NCBI GenBank assembly: GCA_021201755.1
Contig: JAJQEI010000037.1
Location: 124,001 to 188,000, forward strand
Direction of reading: 5' to 3'
Source of the DNA: Ruminococcus sp.
Lineage (GTDB): Bacteria > Bacillota > Clostridia > Oscillospirales > Ruminococcaceae
Length of the DNA: 64,000 bases
This document shows, in pieces, positions 27,694 to 37,818 of this stretch (position 1 is the first letter of the stretch; each line of letters opens with the position of its first letter). The notes under the pieces are model-generated. The model was given only the letters and a program-made list of their open reading frames with translations. It was not told where the DNA came from and did not search any database. The position numbers and the translations under genes are program-made.

Positions 27694-29100
27694 TTAGAAT
27701 TGGAAATATAGAAACGGATTGTTTGTAGATTCCATCATTACTTTGATAGAGTAAATGAATAGAACAACCAGGATAATCAAACAAATGACGCTTTTCCGAT
27801 ATTTTTTATAAAAGTGCAGTGGAAGTGGTGTACTAAACAGAAAGCATGGAATTAAAATCTTCCAATAATTATTTAACGCTAAGGTAAAGTCGCTATAATT
27901 TTGTCGCACGGATGAATCAGTGAGAAATGGGAATAGCCGTAAAAAATATTGTCCAAGTTGCGACAAATCTGTAATAGCAAATACAATCCAAGTCAATGGA
28001 ATAATTAAAATCATGTATATATGCTTTAAAACGTGTGTTTTCTCAAGCTTTTTTCCGTAGATGAATCGTTCACCAAGCTGTAGCACAAAGAAAATCATTC
28101 CCCATAAAATATAATTCCAGCTTGCACCATGCCATAAACCAGTGAACACCTAGACCGCCAGCAAATTGCGGATGGTTTTTAGCGTACCGTGTCGATTACC
28201 ACCCAATGGGATATAGATGTAATTCCGGAACCAGCGTCCCAAGGTCATATGCCACCTACGCCAGAATTCTCCAACAGAGCCGGAACAATATAGCAGATTG
28301 AAGTTTTGTGACAGTTCGAATTCCAGCATCATGCCGATACCAATCGCCATCATAGAGTAGCTAGAAAAGTCGAAGTAAATTTCAAAGCTATAAGCCACTG
28401 CCCCCAGCCAAGCATAGGGTGTAGAGACGTAATCATATCCAATCACCGATAAATTGTTCCACAGTCCGCTCATTGGATCAGCGAGCAATGTTTTTGCACT
28501 TAAGCCGATGACAAATAACCGAATTCCTTCTTCCAAAACCTGTACATTTACCGTGCGATATAAAAATTGTGGGCGCATTTCTCCAAAGGTTGCAATCGGA
28601 CCAGAAATTAGATTCGGGAACATACAAATATAAATGCCTAATTCAAGGATAGAGTTTGCAGGACGTGTTTTTTTGGTATATACGTCAATGAGGTATGACG
28701 TGATTTGAAAAGTGAAAAAGCTGATTCCTAATGGCATCGTCAAGCTTGGCTCTGGAATCGCAATAGAAATATGAGAAAGCAGTGCATTTAGGCTTTCTAG
28801 AATAAAATTTGTATACTTGAATATTACCAACAATCCAAAGTCGAAAATCAATCCAATAACAAGAATCGCTCGGTTTCGTCTTTGTGCGAAATACTCCTCG
28901 GTTCGTAACAATCGAGAAAGAATATAATTTACAAATACAGAAAAAATTAATAAAATTAAGTACCATCCGCTTCCGATTGCATAGAAGATGAAACTGCCAA
29001 GAATTAAGATGATATTGCGATATTTTGCAGGTGTAATGTAATAGGCAAGCAAAAAGATAGGTAAAAATTGAAATAAGAATTCGATTGTACTAAAAGCCAT
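27694..29100 (-). pseudogene. MBOAT-family O-acyltransferase (AlgI-like), with in-frame TAG beside the catalytic His
   Basis: 469 codons including the stop, normal AlgI/DltB length, with about ten membrane helices. SVGEFWRRWHMTLGRWFRNYIYIPLGG is the MBOAT core. TAG at 28152-28150 cuts the frame right after NLLAV. The next residues, VFTGLWHGASWN, hold the catalytic His, so the truncated protein loses its active site. In relatives this place is usually a hydrophobic residue (Trp or Phe), so TGG to TAG is the likely change, though CAG to TAG is possible. It forms an operon with the SGNH protein; together they would transfer acetyl groups to surface polysaccharide. The system is probably now off. 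Confidence 0.82.
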
Positions 29101-29145
29101 TGTTATCCCCCAACTTTATTTTTTTCTTTTTTTGGTAAATATGCA

Positions 29146-29184
29146 CATAATAAAGCACCTCAGCTTTCACTCGAGGTGCCTTAT
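29146..29184 (-). terminator. Terminator of symporter gene
   Basis: Minus strand AAGGCACCTC and GAGGTGCTTTAT pair across an 11-base loop, downstream of the symporter stop and upstream of the MBOAT gene. Confidence 0.7.
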
Positions 29185-29274
29185 GTATTATTATACTACT
29201 TTTCTTGCGATTTTTCAAGTATCCTGTCGGAAAAAATGGTTACAATTTAGTGACAAGATGGTATAATTGCACAG

Positions 29275-30846
29275 TCATTTCTGATAGCACTGGAACACAT
29301 CTTCTACCCGCTTAGGATCGGGTACTTTTGTGAAACGGCTAACCAACGGAACAAGGATAAGGGATAGAATCATTAAGATTGCACCAGCGTTGATCGGCGA
29401 AGCAAGGTTTAGTGGCAGTGATGCGGCAGATGCGGAAAGTGATGGAAACCAGCCGAAGCCAAACAGAACCATATGTACCAGCGTTAACCTGACGCCAGAA
29501 ATTAGACTTGTCCAAACGGCAGCTTTTATGATTTTTTTGCTAAATAGTCCATATAAGAATGGTCCTAAAAATGCGCCGGACAATGCGCTCCAAGAATAAG
29601 ACATCAGCGTAGAAATGGAAGCATTCTTGTTGAATGCAATCAGTACGGATACCAGCAAAAATACGGCGATTAGCACACGCATAATAATCATTTCTTTTTT
29701 TTCACCACATTTTTTCAAATTCGGCTTAATTAAATCTATGGTCATAGTAGAACTGGAGGTTAATACTAAGGAGGACAATGTTGACATGGATGCAGATAGT
29801 ACCAGCACAACGACTAGTCCAATGAGAATATCCGGCAGTGCGGTTTCGAGAAGTGCTGGAATCATAGCATCATATTCTAATTTCCTATTGGAAAGTGTAG
29901 AAATGAGGGACTTGCCGGATTTGGTGCTGTCTGTCGTGCAAAATAATCGATTAAAGCCACCTAGCAGATAAGATCCACCAGATACGATAAGGGCAAATAT
30001 TGTAGAAATGACAGCACCTTTTATAATTTCATTTTCACTTTTGATGGCATAAAACTTGTGTACCATTTGTGGAAGTCCCCAAGTGCCCAAAGAAGTGAGA
30101 ACAATAACACCCAATAAGTTGAGGGGGTCAGGACCGAATACGGCGTTTAATTGATTGGTTTCTCCATTTACTTCGATTTCACCTAATGAAGCCAATGCAC
30201 TTGAAAAGCCGCCTTGATTTTGTACAGCACAATAGACAACAGCCGCAATTTCCACCAGCATAACCATGCCTTGAATGAAGTCGTTAATTGCTGTTGCAGA
30301 ATAGCCGCCTAGGATAACATAAATTGCTGTTAATAGTGCCATGACAACAATAATGACCCGATATGCCCCATCAGACTCGATGCTGAACGCCATGTTAAAT
30401 AATCTGGATAAGCCATTGTAAATGGAAGCTGTGTAAGGTATCAGGAAAACAAACACGATAGCCGATGTGGCAATTTTCAGTGCCTTTGAATTCCAACGCT
30501 GTTCAAAATATTCTGGCATTGTTTTTGCACCCAAACTCTGTGTCATAATGCGAGTTCGCCGCCCCATAACAACCCAGGCGAGTAAGCTGCCAATCAATGC
30601 ATTGCCTATGCCAATCCAAGCGGTGGAGATGCCATACGTTCAACCGAATTGTCCTGCGTAGCCGATGAATACGACAGCGGAAAAATAGGATGTTCCATAG
30701 GCAAAAGCGGTGAGCCATGAGCCGACGTTTCTGCCGCCTAATACAAAGTCGTTGACAGAATGCGTTTGCTTGGCAGTGTACACGCCGATGCCCATCATGA
30801 GTGCTACATAGATAATAATCATTCCAATTGTAAATGCTGTTGTCAT
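29275..30846 (-). pseudogene. Sodium:solute symporter (PutP-like), with in-frame TGA
   Basis: 523 codons from ATG 30846, standard for the SSS family, with about 13 membrane helices. The N-terminus TAKQTHSVNDFVLGGRNVGSWLTAFAYGTSYFSAVVFIGY is the canonical sodium-binding region, and ILGGYSATAINDFIQGMVM is the family signature. TGA at 30642-30640 interrupts between GQFG and TYGISTAWIG. Relatives have FGWKYG or FGWTYG here, so TGG (Trp) to TGA is the likely change. Substrate probably proline or a related amino acid, or pantothenate; unknown. It is divergent from the DUF2325 gene and may share an operator with it. Confidence 0.85.
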
Positions 30847-30930
30847 AAGATTTTCCTTGTTATCGATGTTTGAAACACCGTTTTTTAGGAATTTTCCGAT
30901 TTGTTTGAAATTAGAAAATACACTTTTGTT

Positions 30931-30959
30931 AGTATATCATATTTTCTGAAAAATGTCAA
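30931..30959 (-). promoter_or_regulatory. Symporter promoter
   Basis: Minus strand TTGACA (30959-30954) and TATACT (30936-30931), 17-base spacer. The -10 continues into ACTAAC, the half-site also seen at 31051-31066. Confidence 0.75.
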
Positions 30960-31018
30960 CGATGATTTATAAATTTTATTTATTTTGCAATTTTCTCTGG
31001 ATTTCACAAAAAAAGTAC

Positions 31019-31066
31019 TTGACAAAGGCTTTAATTTATGATACGCTATAGTTAGTTGATACTAAC
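31019..31066 (+). promoter_or_regulatory. Promoter and palindromic operator of the DUF2325 gene
   Basis: TTGACA (31019-31024) and TACGCT (31042-31047), 17-base spacer, followed at once by the palindrome GTTAGTTGATACTAAC (about 31051-31066). Its position over the transcription start suggests a repressor site. Confidence 0.6.
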
Positions 31067-31168
31067 ACAAAAATCAAAAGTGCCATATGAAGTGGATTTG
31101 CAGTGATTGGGTGTTATGATCATCGACCAAATGAAAGTATCGCATTGATAAAAAAGGCAGGTGAAACA

Positions 31169-31464
31169 ATGAGTGTTGTAATCATTGGCGGAAATGAACG
31201 AATGAGCCGACAGTATGCAGATGTTTGTCAGGCACATGGCTGTTCTGCAAAGGTTTTCCCGAAGGAGACTGGACCAATTGAGAAAAAAATCGGTTCGCCG
31301 GATTTGATGATTTTATTTACTCGAACAGTATCACATAAAATGGTACAAGGAGCTATCAAGGCAGCGAAAAAAATTCGATTCCCATCGCACGGATACAAAG
31401 TAGCAGTATTACTGTACTGCGCTCGCTTTTAGGCGAGCGTGGACTGACGCCTGTGCAGGATTAG
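31169..31464 (+). pseudogene. DUF2325 protein, frameshifted in an A7 run
   Basis: About 98 codons from ATG 31169 to TAG 31464 if one shift is allowed. The N-terminal MSVVIIGGNERMSRQYADVC and DLMILFTRTVSHKMV are the DUF2325 hallmark. After the A7 run 31367-31373 the written frame gives unrelated residues ending at 31432. The neighbouring frame continues with NSIPIARIQSSSITVLRSLL, the conserved C-terminus that includes the S-S-S and the terminal helix. So one A is missing or two are extra. The family is small, widespread in Clostridia, and its role is unknown. Confidence 0.78.
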
Positions 31465-31479
31465 AGCAAGACAGGAAAA

Positions 31480-31540
31480 CAAAATCCTACTGATTCCATC
31501 ATACCACGGTATTGATTGGATCGGTAGGATTTTGTAATAT
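31480..31540. terminator. Bidirectional terminator
   Basis: CAAAATCCTAC at 31480 and GTAGGATTTTG at 31537 are exact inverted repeats at the ends of a longer, partly paired stem, between the converging DUF2325 and beta-galactosidase genes. Confidence 0.85.
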
Positions 31541-31558
31541 ATAGTATATAGCAGCGTA

Positions 31559-34500
31559 TTAGTCGAAGCGAATGAATTTTAAGTCAAACGCTGTTCCCGG
31601 AAGAAATGTCAAAGTGACTTTTTTCTTTTCCGGTTGTAAATTTGTTGGAAGCAGAAACTCTCGCTCTACATAATCTGCCGAACCTGCAAATTCTAACAAA
31701 TTCTTTTGCTGTGTGCCGTCCGGAGCAGTCATTGTCAAATGAATGCTGTTGATTGGCAAATTGGAACGACCAGTGAGATAAATTTTTTGTGGAAGATGTT
31801 TTGAAAAATCGAATGCGCCGAAGTCAATGACAACATTGTTTCCAATGTCGACAATTGCCATCTCCGTTTTGGTAAATTTATCTCCATAGACACTTTCACA
31901 AGCTGCCGCCGGAATTTCAGCGGTTTCCTTTTGTGGGAATTCAAAGACAAATCCTTTAATTTCAAACGAATCTTTCGAAGCAAAACAAATTGTGTGAATT
32001 CCCGTTAGCTTTTTCATCAAAGAAAAGCTGTACGGTTCGTTATATGTCAGCCATTGCGAAGGTTTACAATGGGTATAGTCTCCAATGAGGGTGCCGCCTT
32101 GATTTGGAATGCCGTCGTAAATTTGAAAATGAATAGGAGAACCACTGAGCATATAAATCGGAAGGGAGAGCTTGTCGCTGCCCAATTTTCCAAAATCCAC
32201 ATGATCAAAGCCAAAATAACCGCCACCAGGCACAATGGATGCACCACGTTCCAAACCATTTGTGATATTTTCGCTGGAGATAGTGTATCGTCCGCCTGTA
32301 ACAAAATCATAAGGATTCACAACTGCAGCCCCCAGTCCTTTTGCCTCCAGTGGAATAGCAGCTAAAATATGGAACTTTTCTGTGCCGTTTTTGCAGAGTG
32401 CACGGAAGTAAAACACACCGTCTCCCTTTGCACGAATTGTCAGCGTCTCATCAAAAAAGTCTACGATTTCAGCGCAATTGGTCGGTATTCCGGTCACTGT
32501 TGTCAAGCGAAATTGTACATCATTTTTATATGTGCTATTTTCAGGATATGTTCGAATGGTAAAGCGAATTTTCTTTTGTTCTGGTGTGAACACAGTGGTA
32601 TCCGACAACATTTCGATTTTACGTATTGGTATATCCATTTCTGGATTGGCACATTCCGTAGTCATAGGCGTATTTTCTTCGGTGGCAGAAATACCTTTTT
32701 CTACATCTGCTGCAGCTGCAGTCAAAGTGGTATGCACTTCCGGTATATCCGGAGAAGTGACTTTTACGAAAATTTCTCCTGCCGTGGTTTTCGCTGCAAT
32801 GATTGCCAGTAGTTTTCCTGAAAACAGACGCCGTGAAGTTCCCTTGTATTGGTCGTAGTCCGTGGAGTCACCGTTGTCCAGTCCAATGAGTCTCCCAGCA
32901 CCACTGACGGACACTTCCACACGATTGTTGGCGTTGGCACAATATATGCCGTTTGCATCTACAGCTTGAATTTCCAAGAAGATTAAATCTTTACCGTTTG
33001 CCAGAAGTGATGTTTTGTCGGGTAATAATCGTAGCTCAGCTGCATTGCCAAAGGATTGTACCACATCCTTAGCAATTTCATTTCCATCCTTGTCTTTGGC
33101 AATTGCGAAGAGTGTACCAGGCGCATAGGGAATTTGCGTATCCAACGTTATCTTTTGGCAAGTGGAACGGTTGAAATCTTCTGCTGCCAAAAGTGTATTA
33201 TTGTAATATAATTCTACATGGGACGCATTCGATGCGACACGGATATCGATGGGACAACCCTTTTGAAAATCCCAATAGGGGTAGATATGTACAAATGGTA
33301 CCGTACTTTCATCTGTCCATGCGCTTCGGAATAGATAGGCACTGTCTTTTGCAAAACCAGCGGTATCAAACTGTCCGAAATAACTGTTTTTCGTAAAATA
33401 AGGTGTTGGTTCACCGATATAGTCAAATCCTGTCCAAATAAACTGTCCTGCGCAGAACGGTGTGTCACGATCTGTTAGAATACATTCTTCTGTGGTTTTT
33501 GCCGCCCAAGCTGGTGCGATACCACCCAAAGCGGAACACTGCTCGTCGTCTTCACATAAGACAGGTTGGGACATAGGAAAATGATAAATGCCACGGCTTT
33601 GTACCACCGAAGATGTTTCACTGCCGTAAATCATCCAATCAGGGTGCTTTTCATGGTGTTCCTTGTATAGTCGTTCTGCGTAATTATAACCGATGAGCTT
33701 TAGAATATCTGCGCAATTTTGGGCATTTTCACTTGCCATATAATTAGAACCCAAGGTGATATAACCATTTCCTCTTGGGTCGTGCTGCTTCACCAATATC
33801 ATTAGCTTAGAGGTAACTTCTTGCCCACGTTCGCTGACATGAGTGTCATAAATTTCGTTGCCAATGCTCCAGCCGATGAGAGAAGGGTGATTTCTGTCAC
33901 GGCGTATCCATGCTGCCACATCTTTTTCGATCCATGCAGGGAAAAACTGTGCATAGTCGTGTTCTGTTTTCGACAATTCCCACATATCAAAGCCCTCGGA
34001 CAGAATGAGAAACCCCATTTCGTCTGCCAGCTGCATGAATTCTGGAGCTGGAGGATTGTGACTTGTGCGAATGGCATTGATGCCAATTGTATGCAGCATT
34101 TCCAGCTTTCGACGAATGGCAGTTTTGTTGACTGCGGCACCTAATGCCCCCAAATCATGATGTTCGCAGCAGCCGTGTAATTTGACGTGCTTTCCATTGA
34201 GAAAAAAGCCGTGTTCTACTGTAAATCGAATTTCACGGAATCCAAACATGGTTTTCTCGCAGTCTACCACTTCGCCATTTTGTATCAATTCCGTGACACA
34301 GGTATAAAGCGTCGGGTGATCTAGTTCCCACAACTGCGGCTGTTCCACAAAAAGGGTATTGGTATTTATGCCATACTTGCAGTCGTCTCGTAAAATACAT
34401 TTTGGTACAGCGGTATTGTCATATGCATTGCACGCATTTTCTGTTGTGGTAATTGTTTTCCCGTTTAAGGAAATGGTATTGCGAATCGTTAGTTCTCGTG

Positions 34501-35014
34501 CCATTGTTTTTGCGGGACGTTCTGTTTCAGTAGTGACGAGTACTTTTCCATCAACGCTTGCAGAAATATAAATGCCGTCGCTGACGATATGGCATGGTGC
34601 AGATGCTTTTAACCAAACATTGCGATAAATTCCAGCACCGGAATACCATCGAGAGTTAGGACTTTCATAGTCTACTCGAACAGTAATCCAGTTTTCACCA
34701 TCCTGCAGCAACTCTGTGAGATTGATTTCAAATGTGGTGTAGCCATATTTCCAAGCACCGGCAAGTGTACCATTGACGTAGACAGAGGTGTTCATATAAA
34801 CGCCGTCGAAGCGCAAACGGTATTGCTTTTCACTGGATTTATGATAGAATTTCCGTCGATACCAGCCGGTAGCGGATTCGTATAAATTGTGAACATCATA
34901 AATCAGCCAGTCGTGAGGCAAATCGACCGGCTGCCAAGAGAGATTATCGGCATATTCTGTTCCAAGGGGGTTTTGGGAAAATTTCCAATTATCGCAAAAT
35001 AAGGTCTTGATCAT
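31559..35014 (-). CDS. GH2-family beta-galactosidase
   Basis: 1151 residues from ATG 35014, taken because AAAGGAGC lies 8 bases upstream. Order: jelly-roll sugar-binding domain (about 20-165, LPHDWLIYDVHNLYESATGWYRRKF), Ig-like domain, TIM barrel from about 265 (HGCCEHHDLGALGAAVNKTAIRRKL, acid/base Glu in WSIGNEIYD, nucleophile Glu in IYGSETSSV), then a DUF4982-like Ig domain, further Ig domains and a C-terminal carbohydrate-binding part with FGFDHVDFG. No signal peptide, so it acts in the cytoplasm on imported galactosides. Single gene with its own promoter. At 3.5 kb it is the longest intact gene here. Confidence 0.92.
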   Translation of the reverse strand: MIKTLFCDNWKFSQNPLGTEYADNLSWQPVDLPHDWLIYDVHNLYESATGWYRRKFYHKSSEKQYRLRFDGVYMNTSVYVNGTLAGAWKYGYTTFEINLTELLQDGENWITVRVDYESPNSRWYSGAGIYRNVWLKASAPCHIVSDGIYISASVDGKVLVTTETERPAKTMARELTIRNTISLNGKTITTTENACNAYDNTAVPKCILRDDCKYGINTNTLFVEQPQLWELDHPTLYTCVTELIQNGEVVDCEKTMFGFREIRFTVEHGFFLNGKHVKLHGCCEHHDLGALGAAVNKTAIRRKLEMLHTIGINAIRTSHNPPAPEFMQLADEMGFLILSEGFDMWELSKTEHDYAQFFPAWIEKDVAAWIRRDRNHPSLIGWSIGNEIYDTHVSERGQEVTSKLMILVKQHDPRGNGYITLGSNYMASENAQNCADILKLIGYNYAERLYKEHHEKHPDWMIYGSETSSVVQSRGIYHFPMSQPVLCEDDEQCSALGGIAPAWAAKTTEECILTDRDTPFCAGQFIWTGFDYIGEPTPYFTKNSYFGQFDTAGFAKDSAYLFRSAWTDESTVPFVHIYPYWDFQKGCPIDIRVASNASHVELYYNNTLLAAEDFNRSTCQKITLDTQIPYAPGTLFAIAKDKDGNEIAKDVVQSFGNAAELRLLPDKTSLLANGKDLIFLEIQAVDANGIYCANANNRVEVSVSGAGRLIGLDNGDSTDYDQYKGTSRRLFSGKLLAIIAAKTTAGEIFVKVTSPDIPEVHTTLTAAAADVEKGISATEENTPMTTECANPEMDIPIRKIEMLSDTTVFTPEQKKIRFTIRTYPENSTYKNDVQFRLTTVTGIPTNCAEIVDFFDETLTIRAKGDGVFYFRALCKNGTEKFHILAAIPLEAKGLGAAVVNPYDFVTGGRYTISSENITNGLERGASIVPGGGYFGFDHVDFGKLGSDKLSLPIYMLSGSPIHFQIYDGIPNQGGTLIGDYTHCKPSQWLTYNEPYSFSLMKKLTGIHTICFASKDSFEIKGFVFEFPQKETAEIPAAACESVYGDKFTKTEMAIVDIGNNVVIDFGAFDFSKHLPQKIYLTGRSNLPINSIHLTMTAPDGTQQKNLLEFAGSADYVEREFLLPTNLQPEKKKVTLTFLPGTAFDLKFIRFD

Positions 35015-35054
35015 ATCAAAAGCTCCTTTATCATCGTACTGTATCTTGAAAACT

Positions 35055-35083
35055 ATTATATCATATCCAATTAGAAATTGCAA
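35055..35083 (-). promoter_or_regulatory. Promoter of beta-galactosidase gene
   Basis: Minus strand TTGCAA (35083-35078) and TATAAT (35060-35055), 17-base spacer. The rest of the divergent 35084-35343 gap is A/T-rich, with a possible TATATT -10 for the dockerin gene near 35260. Confidence 0.75.
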
Positions 35084-35343
35084 GTGTTTTTGAAAAAATG
35101 CGAAGAATATTTTTAGAAATCATACAAATTTATGTGCGGTAATCGGGTAATGTATCGTATACAATGTTGCCAATAAAATCTAATATAATTTGTGCAACTT
35201 AACAAAATTAGAAAATAATTTGTTTTTTTTGTAACATTTCGAGGCGTAAAATCGTTTATATTATAGAAGGGGATATTCTGTCGCTTACAAAAATGGGCAG
35301 AAGGACATTCTTTTTACAACAAATTTTTTTAACGGAGGACTTT

Positions 35344-37795
35344 ATGATGAAAAAACAACTTACAGCACTTTTTACCACTATGGCATTGCTTGCACAACCT
35401 GTTGTATTTCCAACAATGGCATCAGCAGCGGACGAGGATACAAATATATCGATTGCAACAGCAACGACGACACTTGATACCACAGAGGTGCTTTATGGAG
35501 ACGTGAATTTAGATGGAAATATTACGCTTTCTGATGTGGTACTTTTAAGCAAATATATTTCAGGAGGCGTTACGCTGAACGATGCAGCAAAAGCGAATGC
35601 TAATGCGAACGGAAATGGTACGGCGGATTCCGGCGATGTTTTGACACTGATGAAATTTCAGCTGCGGCTAATTGATACGTTGCCCGATACAGACTCCACA
35701 GAAACGGTGTTTTATTATACGGCGGTAATTGATAATCTGGATGTTTATTATGATGAAATTGTTTTTGAAGATGCATCGGAGGCTGTAGTGACTTCTTCTG
35801 ATGAACTGTCTGCATACTTGCTGCAATTTTTGGACGAAACAGATGCCGTTTACACAACTTATCTTGCAGCCTATGACGACGAATTTTTTGCAGAAAACGT
35901 CTTGTTGTTGAATTTGTGCATTCGTTCAAGTAGCAATGTTGATTATGGCGTTGATGAAGTTACATCGACGGATGGACAAATCACAGTCGATTATCACTAT
36001 GTCTATAGTGATGAACCAGGTTGTGATGTTGTTACTTCTGCTTTGGTACAAATTATCATTCCTAGTAATGCTTATACAGGGGAAACGATTATATGGAATA
36101 ATACTACTACGGAAACAAGCGAATTTACCTATGATGTTACCGTAGATAATATAGCGGACATTATGGGTGAAGATCCATACTATACCGTCTATGACATGAT
36201 GAATCAGGGCGTATTTCCAAATCTTTACACAGATACAGAAGAAGGAAATGCCACTTATATCACCTCCACAGAAGAACTGGAGGCATTCTTCACGGTGTAC
36301 GAAGATGATGTTAGCTTAACGTATGCACATCTTATTGATACTTATGTTTTGCCTTATTATCAGAAGATTTATGATGACGACTTCTTTGCAACACATGACC
36401 TTGTGCTGCGTGGCGTTTCCAGAATGGATTCTTGGAACATTACCGATGTCTCTTGGAATGCACCGACGCTGACTATTTCGTCTGAATTTTACTATATGGA
36501 TTGTGTGGAAGTACCTTATCTCTATCAAATCGTCCTTCCGAAACTGAGCCAAGAAGAAATCACCATAGATTGGAATACTACTGGCGAAAGCACCGAGCAG
36601 CTGCCAAATTATTTGACCTGGGTTGATGTGGGATTTGATATTACTGCGAAAGAAGCAGTGGTGACTTCTGTGGAGGAACTGGAAGCCTATTTGAATACGG
36701 ACTTGGAGAATTATGCCGACTTGTCAGAACGCTATAACGAAGACTTCTTTGTAGAAAACGCACTATTATTAAAATCCGTCACTATGGTTTATGGAGATGA
36801 TATGGTTTACATGATTGATGACGTGACCGTCACGTATAGTCTCTTTGGCAACGTCGTCAATATCAGCTATCATTATACCACAAGTACGTTTGATGGTTCT
36901 GGCGATTGCATGACGGCACTCATGCAAGTGGCAGTACCGACATATTATGCAGAAAGAGACATTGTGTGGGAATGCACAACACCAGATCCAGAAAGCTTGT
37001 CTTTTACTTATTTAGCTGATGATTTGACAGATGCGCTTGGTGAAGAACTCGCCGCCGATTTTATGAACACGATATTCTTCCCTGCCATTTCCGACGATAC
37101 AGCAGTTGAAAATGCGACAATCTTCACCTCTCGTGCTGCATTAGAAGAAAGTCTTGGGTCATCAATCGAATATGTGGACTGCAGCGAATACGATGATGCT
37201 TTCTTTGCAGAAAATACGTTGGTCATATGCCAATTCACAATGCAAAAGTATTTTGCAGTAAGCGATGTACGGTCAAATGGCAGTTTGCTGCAAATTGATA
37301 CAGTTGCAGCAGAGGTCGATGATGAACCGTATGCACCGTATTGGGTGCAGGTAGTGATTCCGCAGACAGATTTAGAAAATGTTACACTCAACTGGACCGT
37401 TACAGATATTCCCGAATCCTTGGTAAATTTTATGACAGAAGACAGTACGGTGTTCACTTATACAGCACCTGAAATATTCGATGATGATCCATGGATGGCG
37501 AAAACACTGCAAATCGAAACACACAGCGTATTGTTGTACGATGATGCGGAGATTTCATGGATATATGACGATACGGTTCTCTATTATGACATCGTTTATA
37601 CGGACGATGGCTATGTTCCGTTCAGCGAAGAGGGCGAATGGTCAGAAGATGAGAACGGCAATCCGGTTTATGGAAACGGCACAAGCTATTCTCTCACCTG
37701 GACAGATTCTGCTGTGATCATATCAAGCAGACTATCTTTCAGATGAGTGGGAAACGATAACAGTAGATTATTTGTACAGAGTGGAAGTAACAGAA
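35344..37795 (+). CDS. Secreted N-terminal dockerin protein with four tandem repeats (C-terminal frameshift)
   Basis: About 816 residues. ATG 35344 follows CGGAGGA. A signal peptide ends in ASAADE. A type I dockerin follows directly (GDVNLDGNITLSDVVLLSKY, NANGNGTADSGDVLTLMKFQLRLIDTLP). Then come four repeats of about 125-150 residues, each with a Tyr-acidic-acidic-FF core (YDDEFFAENVLLL, YDDDFFATHDLVL, YNEDFFVENALLL, YDDAFFAENTLVI) and a beta-rich second half ending in IIIPS or VVIPQ. The repeats resemble PrcB-like protease-associated domains in pattern only. The written frame ends at 37746. One shift near 37715-37725 restores a natural end (SYQADYLSDEWETITVDYLYRVEVTE, TAA near 37795), so the extreme C-terminus is probably frameshifted. 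Function unknown. Confidence 0.78.
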
Positions 37796-37818
37796 TAATT
37801 TTTAGGAGGGAATTGAAA

